62,000 bases of DNA, from positions 10,483,409-10,545,408 of the forward strand of contig NC_049995.1 of assembly GCF_000003815.2 (NCBI RefSeq). The letters are read 5' to 3'. The notes under the pieces are model-generated. The model had not been told where the DNA came from and searched no databases. It saw only the letters and a program-made list of their open reading frames with translations. Position numbers and translations under genes: made by a program. This stretch comes from Branchiostoma floridae. Lineage: Eukaryota; Chordata; Leptocardii; Amphioxiformes; Branchiostomatidae. This document shows positions 1-11,010 of the stretch, one piece after another; positions within the stretch are counted from its first letter, which is position 1, and each line of letters opens with the position of its first letter.

Positions 1-97
1 ACCGACTCTGTGCTTGGGTAAGTAGTAGGTCCCCGTCTCCTTGTCGTAGTCAACAATCCGAGCGGTCGCCATGACGGCCAACCACTCTCGGACATAC
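1..97 (-). CDS. Methyltransferase (Rv2258c-like), coding exon 2 (partial)
   Basis: Second coding exon of the same minus-strand gene, cut by the left edge of the window. The acceptor is the AG at 98-99 (minus-strand reading CGACAG followed by the exon). The first base completes the Arg codon split by a phase-2 intron of 580 bp (98-677). The exon then reads YVREWLAVMATARIVDYD followed by KETGTYYLPKHRVG. The strings YVREWL, VDYD and TYYLP match the recognition helix and wing of the N-terminal winged-helix domain seen in bacterial and invertebrate Rv2258c-like methyltransferases. The reading frame stays open to base 1, so the gene continues to the left. No frameshift or stop is visible. Confidence 0.82.
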
Positions 98-677
98 CTG
101 TCGACAGGCAGAATTATTAAGTAGCCTTGTTGATCATTAGTTTCTGTGACTCTCTACTAGCATTCTTAGTTCATTAAGTTCACTCCACTGTTGTAAGACT
201 GGTTTCGAGCTGGGGGAAGCCAGGGGGCGTGTCTTGTAGCTTTGGTGGCTGCAAGAGTCCTTGTCCTGGCACAATGGTCAGTCTGCGTCGTGACGAACCT
301 TTGAGGTCGAGTGTGGCCAGGGGCAGGGCATAAGAATACTATATGAGATATATTATGTCTATAAACGAAACTAAAAGAAATTTAAGGTTGGTGACGTCAC
401 TCTATCGTTATAGATTATGTCCAAGTGTTCTCACCGCTTATACGTCTGTAGGACATTGGAGTTGTGGCTTGCGTTGTTCTCCCATTTTGAGGACAGCCAC
501 GCCTCGACCATGTTAAAGAAACCACCACACTTATCGAAAAGAGTAAGGGTCCATCCCCATATCAAATAAATTTTGTCAGATATGTAGCTTGTGAACTGTC
601 GCAACGCGTTAACGCAGACTGACCTTGCGCCAGAACAGTCACTAAAGCTACAAGACCCTGGCGGACCCCTGGCTTAC
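98..677 (-). other. Intron 1 of the methyltransferase gene
   Basis: 580-bp phase-2 intron between the two exons, with a GTAAGC donor and a CAG acceptor on the minus strand. It holds a short SINE-tail fragment near 506-556 and otherwise nothing I recognise. Confidence 0.75.
506..556 (+). repeat. SINE tail fragment
   Basis: The stretch with TTAAAGAAACCACCACAC, CGAAAAGAGTA and GGGTCCAT matches the 3' part of the tRNA-derived SINEs at 35955-36215 and 37060-37315 in this window. The tRNA-like head is absent. Confidence 0.4.
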
Positions 678-868
678 CGTTCCTTCATGTTTGCCTTCTC
701 TGCTATTTGCACGGCTGTCTCGGGACCGTCCGCTTCGGCGAGCTGTGCGATCAGTCCCGTACGGGCTCCCACGGCGATCCCCAGGGATACGAACCCGGAC
801 GACACGGTGGTTATCATCCTCAAGGCGAACTGATCCGCTGTTTCTGGTGTAGCTTCACCCTGCGCCAT
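678..868 (-). CDS. Methyltransferase (Rv2258c-like), coding exon 1
   Basis: First coding exon of a class I S-adenosylmethionine-dependent methyltransferase of the Rv2258c-like family; the methyl acceptor is unknown. The ATG at 868 (minus strand) sits in a good context (AGCAACATGG). The exon gives 63 codons plus two bases (CG) and ends at a canonical donor, GTAAGC, at 677-672. The peptide starts MAQGEATPETADQFALRM and runs through a helix-rich stretch (TGLIAQLAEADGPETAVQIA) typical of the winged-helix domain that precedes the methyltransferase fold in this family. Joined to the next exon it regenerates an Arg codon and the family motif RYVREWL. The exon is clearly more GC-rich than its surroundings. 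The family call rests on recognition of the motif, not on a search. The SAM-binding part lies outside the window. Confidence 0.82.
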
Positions 869-1375
869 GTTGCTTCACTCTTGTCGTTGGTGCTAAACAC
901 AAAATGGGGGCAACCAGGTAGGTTTAACAGATGAACAACTTGAAAATCATCATTTTCGAGAAAATGCAGGATATTTCCCTCCATGTTATTTGTCAAGCCA
1001 CTCGCACACAATATTATCAGGCCGAAGCCGAGGCGTCGCCAAAACACAGACACAATTCGTTCATTGACTTACTGTTATGATAACTATGTTTTGTCAAAAC
1101 GTTTTGTCATACAATTAAATATGAGCAATTGTTCTTGACAAAATCAGTGGTATCTTCTTGTGATGTACTAGTAGATATGATATGGAATCTGACGTATTAT
1201 AGACACTTTAAAGAAAGTTGGAACCACATTTAAAAACAAGTATACAAGCATATACTAGACAACCAAGCATTTCATGGTTTCCTTCATTGAACCCTCATAA
1301 CAGAAGAAGAAGAACAACAAAGGACAAACCAGCAAACATTTTTTTCTCTGTGGGAAACATAATTTGATTGACAGG

Positions 1376-1562
1376 GTCTACGCCTATAGACCGATCCCAT
1401 AGCTCCACCCACCTCCGTCAGAAATCAAAATAAACACACACAAAGTACAAACCTTTGACGGACACGCTGCAACTCTCTCATTGGTAGAACGGAACGAATG
1501 CCATGCTATGATTGGTCAAACTGCTAACTGTGATTGACAGTCGGGATCGGTCTTCCGGACCA
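1376..1562. repeat. Imperfect inverted-repeat element with CCAAT boxes
   Basis: The left arm contains AGACCGATCCC (near 1387) and the right arm contains GGGATCGGTCT (near 1543). The direct repeat TTGACAG flanks the pair at 1368-1374 and 1564-1570, which could be a target-site duplication. Inside, two ATTGG boxes (1480-1484 and 1511-1515) read as CCAAT on the minus strand, the strand of the methyltransferase gene that starts about 600 bp away. It could be a small MITE, or promoter sequence that happens to be palindromic. Confidence 0.4.
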
Positions 1563-3827
1563 GTTGACAGAAGCTTATGTAACGCGCCATGACAGCTTGG
1601 ACACTTCAAGGTTGTATACGTCACCATCACCAAAACCTATGGCTTTAATACTGGCGTTTATGTCGTAATCAAAAGCAACGGATAAGTTCATTATCTTTCG
1701 TTCCATATGAACTCAATACGCCTTAGTATAAAAATCTACGGTCGGTATTTTCAAATTGCATTATTGACTTACCTACCTACCTACCTAGTCCCTTGACCTC
1801 CAGGTCGTTGGGGGGACAAGGTAGACATGAAGACAGAGAGTTGCCTCCAGGTTTATTGACTTGGCATTCCTAAATAACATATAGTTTTAGACACAACGGT
1901 TATAGGTTACCCCGCGGATAAAGGTGAACTAGTCTTAGATAGACAGAGACCAAAGCTTGAGAACAATCGCAATTACGTCAGATAACCACATTAAAACATA
2001 ATGGTGTTTTGATCCGGTGCCTTTTTACCTTCTTTAGCCTTGGAAAGGCTACGCAGTCTGTTTAATTGATTGGCATGCATAATCTGTAATGGCTATGTGG
2101 TCCGACTGCTTTTTCCTTCTGCCTTTTCAGAAAGACTAAGTCTGTAAATGATTTGCTCATTGACAGCTTATCAAGTATGAAACAGGTGTGTGTGTGTGTC
2201 TGTTGGAGGGAGAGGGGGGGGGGGGTTGTGTGTGTGTGTGTGTTTGGGGGACCCATCTGTTTGCCTTGCATAACAATGTTACATGTCTGTGGGTTGCCTT
2301 GTAAAAATTAACGTCTATGAATTTTTCTCAAAACGTTGCTACGTATTGGGATTGTGTGTTGTAACTCCATCTACATGCTAGGAGTCCTGAAGTTTTAGAA
2401 ATACAATCCAGAGTAAGGTCATGTCACGTTATTATGTCATTGAGGTATTGAACCAGTGCAATGATCTGGGTGTAGATTAACTGTTCGGAAGGTCGGAAGC
2501 TTATGCCAAATACTTGCAAAACAAAGTCATTACATTTTTTAGCTTAACACTCAGCTATTATGAGGTAGAGTATGCATGGAAGCTGAACACCCCCCACCAC
2601 TAGTGAACTAGCCCCTAACTGAAGTGATTTTCGGGGCCCAAGGTCTATGGAACCAGAGATAGGCCACACTGACTTAATTCTATGTATGGCATCCACGCGC
2701 GCATTTTCACCAGTTCTAAAAAAACTGTGGCCATATGATACACAATTGAATCCCTGGTCAATCAGAATCATACTTGCCAGAGGATCTGCCTAATGGTAAG
2801 GGGCACATGGTCAGGGCATGGGGTCACATCGCCCTTGTTCCCCTCCTTAACAAGAATGGCAATAAGAATATTATTGAAATGGCGACGATTGTCTCTTACA
2901 GTCTTACTGGAGGTGAACATAAGACAAACCAAGCCTGGGAAAGAATAGACTGGATGTTTAGTCCTGTGGTTTAGCAGCGTTTTTGTCTTTGCTGGATTTG
3001 TTTTTATTCGCCCTCGTGCATTAGATTCGGGGTCCCCAGGGCTCTCGAGGATTTAATCCGAAGAATTAAGTCAGTGTGGCATAAGCAAAGCCCCGAACAC
3101 CGAAGGTGTGGATTTAAACTTAGGGGTTTTTGTACACCTTGCCGTGAAAAGTTCTGTGCTTTCCAAGGAGGACAACCTGAAGGCTACTCCACCTTTCTGA
3201 TTTAATGAAGAAGCAACGATTTTCTTGAGAGCATTTCGTTACATAGGGACGCAGAAACAAGTACTAGAACTTTCATTGACTGCGCCCCCCCCCCCGAAAT
3301 CCATATATGTAATGGTTTCTTTCACACGTAAATTGCCAGGAAAGTCCTTGAACTTTCGTTCAGGTCGTATCTCATTTGCAACTACTAATGGATGTGCGTC
3401 AACACATGCCCATCTCCTAAAGCTAGTATTAGATGCAACATGTACCCTTATCGTGCAAGAGCAGTCGAAAGATGATTGGGGTGACAATCATTCTCTCTTG
3501 ACATTTTCCTCAGCTAAACCTTTTGGGTTAGCTGGGGTCACTTTGCACGCTCAGGGCAAGACCAGCAATTTTTCACTCATAATTTATGCTCCGTCTTTCA
3601 CTCACACATATTCACTAGCTTTGTTGAACTTTTCCTTTTAGATACAATTCGCTTTTAGAGCAAATGTTCCTATTACATGACATTGTGTACATGACCACGT
3701 TGGTGCACGTTTGAATGTGTTCAAGTCTTGCCCCACTCTTCTGTCAAATTGGGTACATATTTACACACAATGTATGGCTTGATGGTGCCGTTGTTTGGTG
3801 AAAGTCATAGAATGCTTTAAAACTTAT
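1563..3827. other. No gene recognised
   Basis: AT-rich intergenic DNA with a short CTAC run near 1770-1788 and a GT/G-rich microsatellite at 2186-2246. The open frame at 3225-3641 has no recognisable domain, no splice context and a C-run inside it, so I treat it as chance. Confidence 0.5.
2186..2246. repeat. GT / poly-G simple repeat
   Basis: Two (GT)n runs flank a G-rich core containing a run of 12 G. This is a simple microsatellite. Confidence 0.9.
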
Positions 3828-4205
3828 ATCAAATAGTGGTCCTACGATTGTTCCTTGCGGTACACGTGTTGTACATGTGGCCAACCATGTTCTCTACGTA
3901 TACATATCCTGCATATTTTGTATAGGACCTAATCAACTAGCTACAACTCCATTTGCATAGCTAAGATGGCACGTTGTCATCTTGAATAATTAAGACTGCC
4001 ACAACCATTTCTCTGTGGAGAAGAACATTTATCAAAAAGTGGTCCTACGATTATTCCTTGTGGTACACGTTTTGTGTGACCAACCTTGTCCGCTACAATG
4101 CATTTTGTCTACGTCCCGACCCCCATTGAGAGCTTCATTTTCAGACATAACGTAACACTATCATTTTGTCAATGTAAAATTCAGACTGCCACACCCATTT
4201 TTTCC
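3828..4205 (+). repeat. Two-copy local duplication, period ~203 bp
   Basis: AGTGGTCCTACGATT at about 3834 recurs at about 4037, followed in both copies by TTCCTTG, GGTACACG, CCAACC, CTACGT and AGACTGCCACA. The two copies are diverged. Confidence 0.7.
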
Positions 4206-4399
4206 ACACCGTTTACATTAAGTGAGCACAACTACATACATGGCATGAGCGGTAACTGATTATTTCATTAGATACTCTCTGGTTCGCAGCGGTTATGCCA
4301 TGCTTTCTAAATTACTTCTAAGAAAGTGATGTGTTGGAGCAGGTAATGAGATATCCAGCGAGTGAAACTTCACTTCAATTAGTTCAAGCTGCGTAAGTA

Positions 4400-4939
4400 A
4401 GGCCACAGCAAGTAAATTTTATGGATGACATCCTCTGCAGACTGCTAAAATAGTGCATTAGGGCGAAAAAAAACAAAATGAGTGAAAAACAACAAGGTGG
4501 ATTCATTTTCAAAAATAGGCACCATTAAGTTATGATGACTGTTGTAAAAAGAATTGATAGGACAAACCATGGTATAAGAGCCAACAAAGCATTCATATCT
4601 GTATTTAAGACACGTACTGGTGTGGTAAAAGTGACACTAGTGTAGTAGACTGGCATCACCAACAAAGTGGGTAACCACACTCATTGCTTTCATATTGGTG
4701 TCACTTTTACAACTATCCGATAAGTTTCATTTCTACAACTACAGTCCTTGGTACCTCGCAAGTGTCACTTCTAAAAGTACAATTATTAGGCTACAACACA
4801 ATATATTTGCTCTTTTTGTTTTTTTATCGTCATGTTGACCATCCCTGCAGAAGAAAAAAAAATTTCTTTTTTTCCCGCAAATCAGGGGAAAATTAATGCG
4901 CGCGCTGATGTCATCCATAAAATTTACTTGCTGTGACCT
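4400..4939. mobile_element. Palindromic MITE, family with TGGATGACATC arms (copy 1)
   Basis: The left end reads AGGCCACAGCAAGTAAATTT followed by TATGGATGACATC. The right end is its near-perfect inverse, GATGTCATCCATAAAATTTA followed by CTTGCTGTGACCT. The inverted repeats are about 33 bp and the element is 540 bp. No transposase frame is present, so it is non-autonomous. Related copies are at 25786-26585 and 57881-58383, with fragments at 13610-13820 and 24345-24455. The superfamily is not determined. Confidence 0.8.
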
Positions 4940-5044
4940 AACTTCATTGTACACGGAATGCAAAGTGGCACCTTCCCAAGTCTATTTAATTCATGTCATT
5001 TAGCCGGCGTGCCGAGAATGGTTGTTCCGTAAGGCAAATTAAAT

Positions 5045-5520
5045 TTTGATCAAATACATAAATCAAATAGGCTTAAAGTTTCTTTCCCTGAAGATAGAAT
5101 TCGTTTAAAACTTACAATTGCATAAATCATTCAAGGTTGCCTTTTACTTTAGATACGTACTGATGAACCTAAATCTTATTGCTCTATTTTGTATTATTTT
5201 GTAGAACATATCAAATTAAGCTTAAATGTTCTTTTCCTAGCTATATAGAGAATCATTTCAAACCTTACAAATGCTTAAATCATTCAAGGGTTGCATATTA
5301 CTAGTAGATACATACTGATGAAACTTGATTTTATTGCGCTATATCTATTTCTGTGTTATTTTATAGAATATGTCAAATAAGCTTAAAATTTCTTTTCCTA
5401 GAGAATGTATCTAAAGCTTACAAATGCATAAATCATTCATTGGTTGCGTATTACTTTAGATACATACTGATGGATCTAAATTTTATTGCTCTGTTGCTGT
5501 ATTATTTTGTAGAATATCAT
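5045..5520 (+). repeat. Degenerate tandem repeat, ~3 units of ~155 bp
   Basis: GCTTAAA followed by TTCTTTTCC-like sequence occurs near 5071, 5220 and 5381. After each come CTTACAA, TGCATAAATCATTCA, TTTAGATAC, TACTGATG and ATTTTGTAGAA. The units vary in length. No coding potential is seen. Confidence 0.75.
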
Positions 5521-6365
5521 TGCAGGAGTGCATCCCCATACATTTGTATACAGGACACGATAAAAAAAAGCATCATAAATAAAAGAAAGCATCTCAAATG
5601 GAACTCGAGAAAGCAGCACTCTCAAACCTTTTACGATCAGTGTGGATCCCCATATTCTATACCATCTTGAAGCTTAACAGCATCTCCGTAAAACGCACTG
5701 TAAGCATCTACGGGGGCCGAACCTCCATGAATGCAGGAAATATTAAATCTGAGGCCGTCTTGGGTTCGACGGCTCTTAGAGTCTTTTCTGCCATTCGATA
5801 TACAGTCCTCGACGGTTATGCAATATATAATGCGAAGTTATAAAGCTAGGATAAAGAGAATGCTCAGAAATGACATGTTATGATTGACAGAGTGGATATC
5901 TTTTGGCACTATCTACGCCTCTCTCTTGATATGCTACAGCTAGGTGGCTAACTCTGAAAGCCCGCTTATGCATATTTCAACGCACGCCTCTAGCCTTCCA
6001 AAGTTTGATGACCTGTAATTTTGCTCGGCTGCCATTTACCCAAGCGTGGGTTACGAGGAAGGAAATTGCACGCTTTTTCTCACGAAGGCTTATGTTCCCT
6101 TCGAGTTTATCTCCACAAAGATGGGACAGAGTCGTGTAAAAAGATCCCGCTATCATCCTGAGACCGGAAAGATTGTGGTGCTCTTATGTATCTTCTCACG
6201 CAGTCACAGAAAAATGGCACTTTAAGATAAAAGAGAATTTTGAGTAGTAGTTTGTTCTACGAAATGTTTCCTTCTTTCAAAAGAGTCAGGTCGTATTTTA
6301 TTCATGGATTCATACTTTGAAAGGGGCAGTTTTGAAAAGAGAAAGACAAAGGCTTCTAATTGATG
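5521..6365. other. No gene recognised
   Basis: The frames at 5353-5670 and 5598-5843 overlap the tandem repeat or lack any recognisable motif. I see no RNA gene or repeat here. Confidence 0.4.
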
Positions 6366-6369
6366 TTTT

Positions 6370-7155
6370 ATGTAAATGTTTTTTTATGATATCTTTTCTT
6401 GTAATATAGATAAACAACAAGAATATTCTTCATAGACTCATATTGCTGAAAACATGTTCGAATAGATAAAAAATGATACGTATTTTGAAAATGCCATTTA
6501 TGATAATCTTTACTGGTATTATGACGAACCGACTGGCATATTTTTCGTGGACTTATACCTTTTAAAAACACTTTCAAGTAACGAAAAATAGGAACCCTAA
6601 TCCATGTCGTATATAAATGTCTTTTATGATATATCTCCTTGTAATATAATGAAAGAGCTAGCATGATGTTAGTGAACTCATGCTGTGAATACGATATCCT
6701 CAAATAATGAAAACTCCACATCTTAATACTTGCATTATATAATTGTCGTTTATGATATCCTTTGTGTTGGTTTTTTGAAATCACCTAGTAAATCGTTCGC
6801 AAACTCATACTGTGATACGATATTCTCAAATAATAAAAACTCCACATATTAATCTTAGCGTTATTCAAAACAATCATAAAACGTATAAATGCCTTTTATG
6901 ATATCATGTTTGTTGACTTAATAGAAATCACCAAGCATATCGTTCGCATGCTGTGAAAAAGTATTCCCGAATGAAGAAAATCAAGAACTTAATCCTAGCT
7001 CGATATGAAATTTTCACAAGTAAAGAAAATAATGTTTGTATGATATTAGTTTTGATAATTCTGTAGAAATCACATAGCATATAGTTCGAATGCCGTAAAA
7101 ACTGTATTCCAAAATTAAGAAAATCAAGCACTTAATCCTAGCTCGGTATTATGAG
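6370..7155 (+). repeat. Degenerate AT-rich tandem array, ~6 units of ~110-145 bp
   Basis: TTTATGATAT-like sequence recurs near 6385, 6497, 6623, 6750, 6895 and 7035. Each is followed by a phrase ending in TTCGAAT/TTCGCAT, a CTGTGAA-like string and ATTAAGAAAATCA/AATAATGAAAACTCC. The minus-strand frame at 6368-6784 is a by-product of this array. It ends about 290 bp upstream of the start codon at 7443. Confidence 0.75.
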
Positions 7156-7442
7156 AAACCACTAAAAAAACACTATCAAAGCGGAACGTAGATGTACTTT
7201 ATCTTACTCACGAAAATCGACATGACGTCTACTTTAGCTGTTAGCTTAGGCAATCGTGGCAGGTACCGTAATAATTGCACACCCTCTGGCAGGCAATGGA
7301 ACGCTCGAGTATGGTAATCAGGTCCCGAATGGGATCTGCACCGCTTGACGCTGTCAGAACACTACAGGCCGGTTCCGTCCTCCAAACATCGTGTGGTGCG
7401 CAGGCAACACCCCAAAACACTCACGCCGGCAGTCTACCTACC

Positions 7443-7650
7443 ATGGCGGGCCACTACCGTGCCGTGCTCCTGGTACTAACACTGTCACCGTGGGTGCTAC
7501 AAAAGACCACCGGGCAAGAGGTGCAACCACCCCGGTCAAGTGTTGATGAGATAGTGGAAGAATGCACGAGAAGGAACGTCCGGTCACTCTGCGATCCTGA
7601 TGGCATCTTAACCACTGAGGAGGAAGTAGAAATACGAAGATCACTGGAAG
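7443..7650 (+). CDS. TPM/MOLO1-like secreted or membrane protein, coding exon 1
   Basis: First coding exon. The ATG at 7443 has a strong Kozak context (CTACCATGG). Residues 1-24 look like a signal peptide (basic start MAGHYR, then hydrophobic AVLLVLTLSPWVL), so the product should enter the secretory pathway. After a linker come two cysteines (41 and 50) and CDPDGILTTEEEVEIRRSLE, which resembles the start of TPM domains in the MOLO1 family; there the worm founder is an auxiliary membrane protein of levamisole-sensitive acetylcholine receptors. The exon is 69 codons plus one base and ends at a canonical GTAAGT donor (7651). The frame is also open upstream, but the signal peptide and Kozak context favour 7443. 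The function in this organism is unknown; the family call is by motif recognition. Confidence 0.72.
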
Positions 7651-8504
7651 GTAAGTCGTTATGCGTTATACTTAGTTTTACCTCTCGATATTTTTTTCTT
7701 AACAGGTGTGGACATGCAACAATGGTCACTTAGAATACTACTCTTTCGGTGTTGCTTCTCTGTACTGTGGTATCCCTTTGTATGTTATTTGAAAACCTGT
7801 TCTGATGAAAGAAATGTTCATTGAGCGATTTCCCGTAACAAATACAAAGCAGGCATGTTGTATTCTCTAACGACCCCTAACGGTTATAATAATTGTACCC
7901 ATTATTCAAATCTGTATTGTACTGGCCTACATACCGGCTCTCTGAACACGATCATATTGGTAGTAGAATGACATTTATGTTTTGAACGTTTTGAAAGAAG
8001 CTTTCAAGGTAGCAGATGGTATTAAGGTAAGGTATTAAGTAGATGCCACCTTTGCTTCTGTGAGCAGATGTTCTCAATTTGTTCGCTTAAAAACCATTAC
8101 CTGGATACAATAACAGCGGTAGCCTTCGTGTGCACATCTTGATATAAGGATTCCTGCTGGTTATGGGGTCGGGAAAATAAGATGAAAATCCTTTCGTTTC
8201 TAATGTGCTTAATGGTTGTATGGATTTAATTTTGCCATAGCGCTTATGCGGGTTTCGTGGTTAATCTACGTAATCTATCATCCACTGTACTGATAATGTA
8301 TTCTGGAGAACCAAAAAGGCGATAAACAACCGTTACGATAACAAAGCCCTTATTGTGATTAGGATTTTGCCATGGTCAGTATTGAGTATTTTTATATTAT
8401 GATAACGGCTTGTAGCAAGTGACATTGTACTAGTAGTTCAATAGATCGCATTGAATGTACAAGCACTTCGAAATATCGTAATGTATAATGCTAAGGTGAC
8501 AGTG

Positions 8505-8685
8505 ACATGTTTTCAAGCCGGGGCCCGCCCGGGATGTTTGTGGAAACGAAAAACAAAGGTGTTTATCAAGGAATATACAAACATTATGCTGACGGGTATT
8601 GACGGTCTTCTTGTTTTCTTGTATTTATACCTTTCGTTCCTGAAAGCTGCCCGATCGGGCCCCAGTTTTGAAATGTGACCGTAGC
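8505..8685. repeat. Imperfect inverted repeat next to telomeric tract
   Basis: The left arm reads GTGACATGTTTTCAAGCCGG then GGCCCG. The right arm reads CGGGCCCCAGTTTTGAAATG then TGACC. The arms pair over about 25 bp with a few mismatches. It may be a small MITE. It ends about 20 bp before the telomeric repeats. Confidence 0.45.
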
Positions 8686-8702
8686 ATATGATGCCGTGTT
8701 CG

Positions 8703-8932
8703 CTAACCTAACCCTAACCCTAAATCTAACCTACGCCCAACTCTAACCCTGCTTTAACCCTAATCAAACGAAACCCAAACCCAAACTCTAAACCTAGCCC
8801 TAACCCTAACCCCAACCCCAACTCCAACCCCATCCCTAACGCCAACCCCAACCCCATTCCTAACCCTAACCCTAACCCTAACCCTAACCCTAACCCTAAC
8901 CCTAACCCTACCCCTAACCCTAACCCTTACCT
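8703..8932 (-). repeat. Interstitial telomeric repeat tract (TTAGGG)n
   Basis: About 230 bp of CCCTAA-type repeats on the plus strand. The left two thirds are degenerate (CCCAAC, CCCCAA, CTCTAA variants), and the right end is nearly perfect for about ten units. The G-rich strand is the minus strand. The motif is the common metazoan telomere unit. Confidence 0.92.
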
Positions 8933-9821
8933 GTCTATGGTTTTCAAATGTTGCGTCGGAAAAATATCGTATCTAACGTACGATGTCGTTTTTACCAATC
9001 ATCTAACAGAAGCTATGATAACTTCTATTGCAATTACAAGACAACAACTATCATAAATAACATATCAAAACTGAGGTACCATGCTGGTCAACTTGGTTCT
9101 TAAAGGTCACTAATTACTGTTGACAGTTGACTTTGCCGCTGGCTATTGATGAATAAAATTGACCAGCCAGACAGACCGCCGAAAGTCCCGCATGTGCAAA
9201 TTACGTTATGGACCATTGCATACATCAACCTGAATTGTAAGACATTAAAGGGGCATTCCAATCCAGAAGGGAATATTATCTTGCATTAGATAATGTATCA
9301 ATGAATACATAATCAGCCGATCTTTTGTGGGATTCAAATTGTGGTGAATGACGCGACGTATACGTGTATGCTATGTTTTGTAAAGCAATATGACACTCAG
9401 TAAACCCATGCAGACCCTACCAATGCATTCTCTATACGTATCGACACTTCCTTTAACGTAATACATGAATAGCTCTAAGCACACCAAGAAAGCTCAGTAG
9501 ATACTATAGAACACAGAAGAAGACGAGGCTTTCTTAGCGCTCCAAAAAATAGTGTTGTAGCCTAACTTTAGCCTGGCATTGTCAAGCACATTGCATTCAT
9601 CCATAGGCTTAGATTGATTAGAGGGTACCTGGGGAGTTTAGTAGAAGTATGAATCCTTTTTGATGCGCGTGTGGCTAATGTGTACTTTATCGTATAGTGT
9701 GAAGTAGTATGTATTTATTACTTCCTAAAATTAATAATAATTGGAAAATAACACTCCCTTCTGGAGTAGAATGTTCCTTTAAAAACATTTTATGTTACGC
9801 CGGTTTCCATAGCACTCAGGG

Positions 9822-11010
9822 CAGGGCTTTAGCCAGCTCGAGATTTTTTTCCGTCAGCCAATTCCCATTGACGGAAAATTCTTGTTAAGAATCTTTTTTT
9901 TTCCGTCATCGCGTAAAAATTTCCGTCATTGACTGCAAAAATGTCTACCTCGTCCGATATAAATGTTGTCATTGGGAGAAAATATGACACCACGCTGACG
10001 TTTTGTAATAATGTGAACAGTAAAACATCGTTTCTTTGCGTTTTCCCCGCAAAATCACGGCGCTAAAATCAACTCGCGGGGTATGCAAATCTAACATTAC
10101 ATATTCTCAATACGCACTGTTGATTGGTTGATCGTAACATCTGGAGGGGCGTCAGCTCAGATCCCGCGCTCTGATTGGTAAAGCTATGGATACCGACCCA
10201 CGATGCACCGCGCGCACCAGCGTTCAAATATTTTATTTGTTTGAAAATGTTACATTTGTAAAGGCAGGAGAACGCTATATTTTTCTATTATAATTACACG
10301 ACAATTTTCTAATTAGGAACACAATTACTCAAAGACTCTTTTGAGAAAACATGCATTCATATACTGATTTATGGTGCATTTGGGGGAATTTTGGCGTTCA
10401 ATTAACCCGGAAGTGTGCCAACAACAACGTGGCGTGGGTATCTCATCTGTGTCGCTGCAAAATTAGCGTTTTCTCGTCAAAACAAAAGCAAAATTCCCGC
10501 TGAAGAGAACCGTGCAACATTTTAGATCCTAAAGAATATTTTTTTGATCAAACTATTTGTGGATAGCATGATGTGCCGGTTCTTTTAGCTGCGACTGGCA
10601 CCTTGCGTTGTCGCAAGCGGCGCGGCTGGGCGAGCGAAAATAATTTGTACGGCCGCCAGCCCCGGCACGCTAGCGTACAAGTTAGGTATTGATGAGTGTC
10701 AAGATTCCAAACAAAGTTCGTAGAATGCACTGTTCTAGGAGTGAGACCTTGAAAAACGGGTTTTTAATGAGATTATCGTATGCGAAATCGTCTACAATCA
10801 TGACAATAGCAAAACAAACAGTGTGTGGCTTTCCGACAATGGGCTGTCCGGGCGTCCCCAAGCCGTAGCTTCCCTCTTTTCAACTTGGCCTCCTTGCTTC
10901 AATCAACGATTTTTTTCCGTCAAGGTTGACGGAATGGTTGAAATTTTTTTCCGTCACACGCAGCAAATTTCCGTCAATTGACGGAAAAACGGACGCTGGC
11001 TAAAGCCCTG
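9822..11010. mobile_element. Non-autonomous hAT-type element, 1189 bp
   Basis: The ends are a perfect 16-bp inverted repeat: CAGGGCTTTAGCCAGC at 9822-9837 and its exact inverse at 10995-11010. A perfect 8-bp target duplication, ACTCAGGG, flanks it (9814-9821 and 11011-11018). CAG-starting ends and 8-bp duplications are diagnostic of the hAT superfamily. Sub-terminal arrays of TTTTTTCCGTCA and TTGACGGAAA occur at both ends. No long frame is present, so it needs a transposase supplied elsewhere. Its centre is GC-richer and carries an octamer ATGCAAAT (10083-10090) and two ATTGG boxes (10123-10127, 10174-10178). Confidence 0.92.

Noticed and set aside
820-1053. Minus-strand frame overlapping the methyltransferase start
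   Set aside because: It is in a different frame from the recognised exon and has no domain; probably 5' leader sequence.
3225-3641. 138-codon frame
   Set aside because: Contains a C-run and no motif; no splice or start support.
7275-7442. Upstream extension of the TPM/MOLO1-like frame
   Set aside because: The frame is open, but upstream starts would bury the signal peptide; the Kozak-context ATG at 7443 is preferred.
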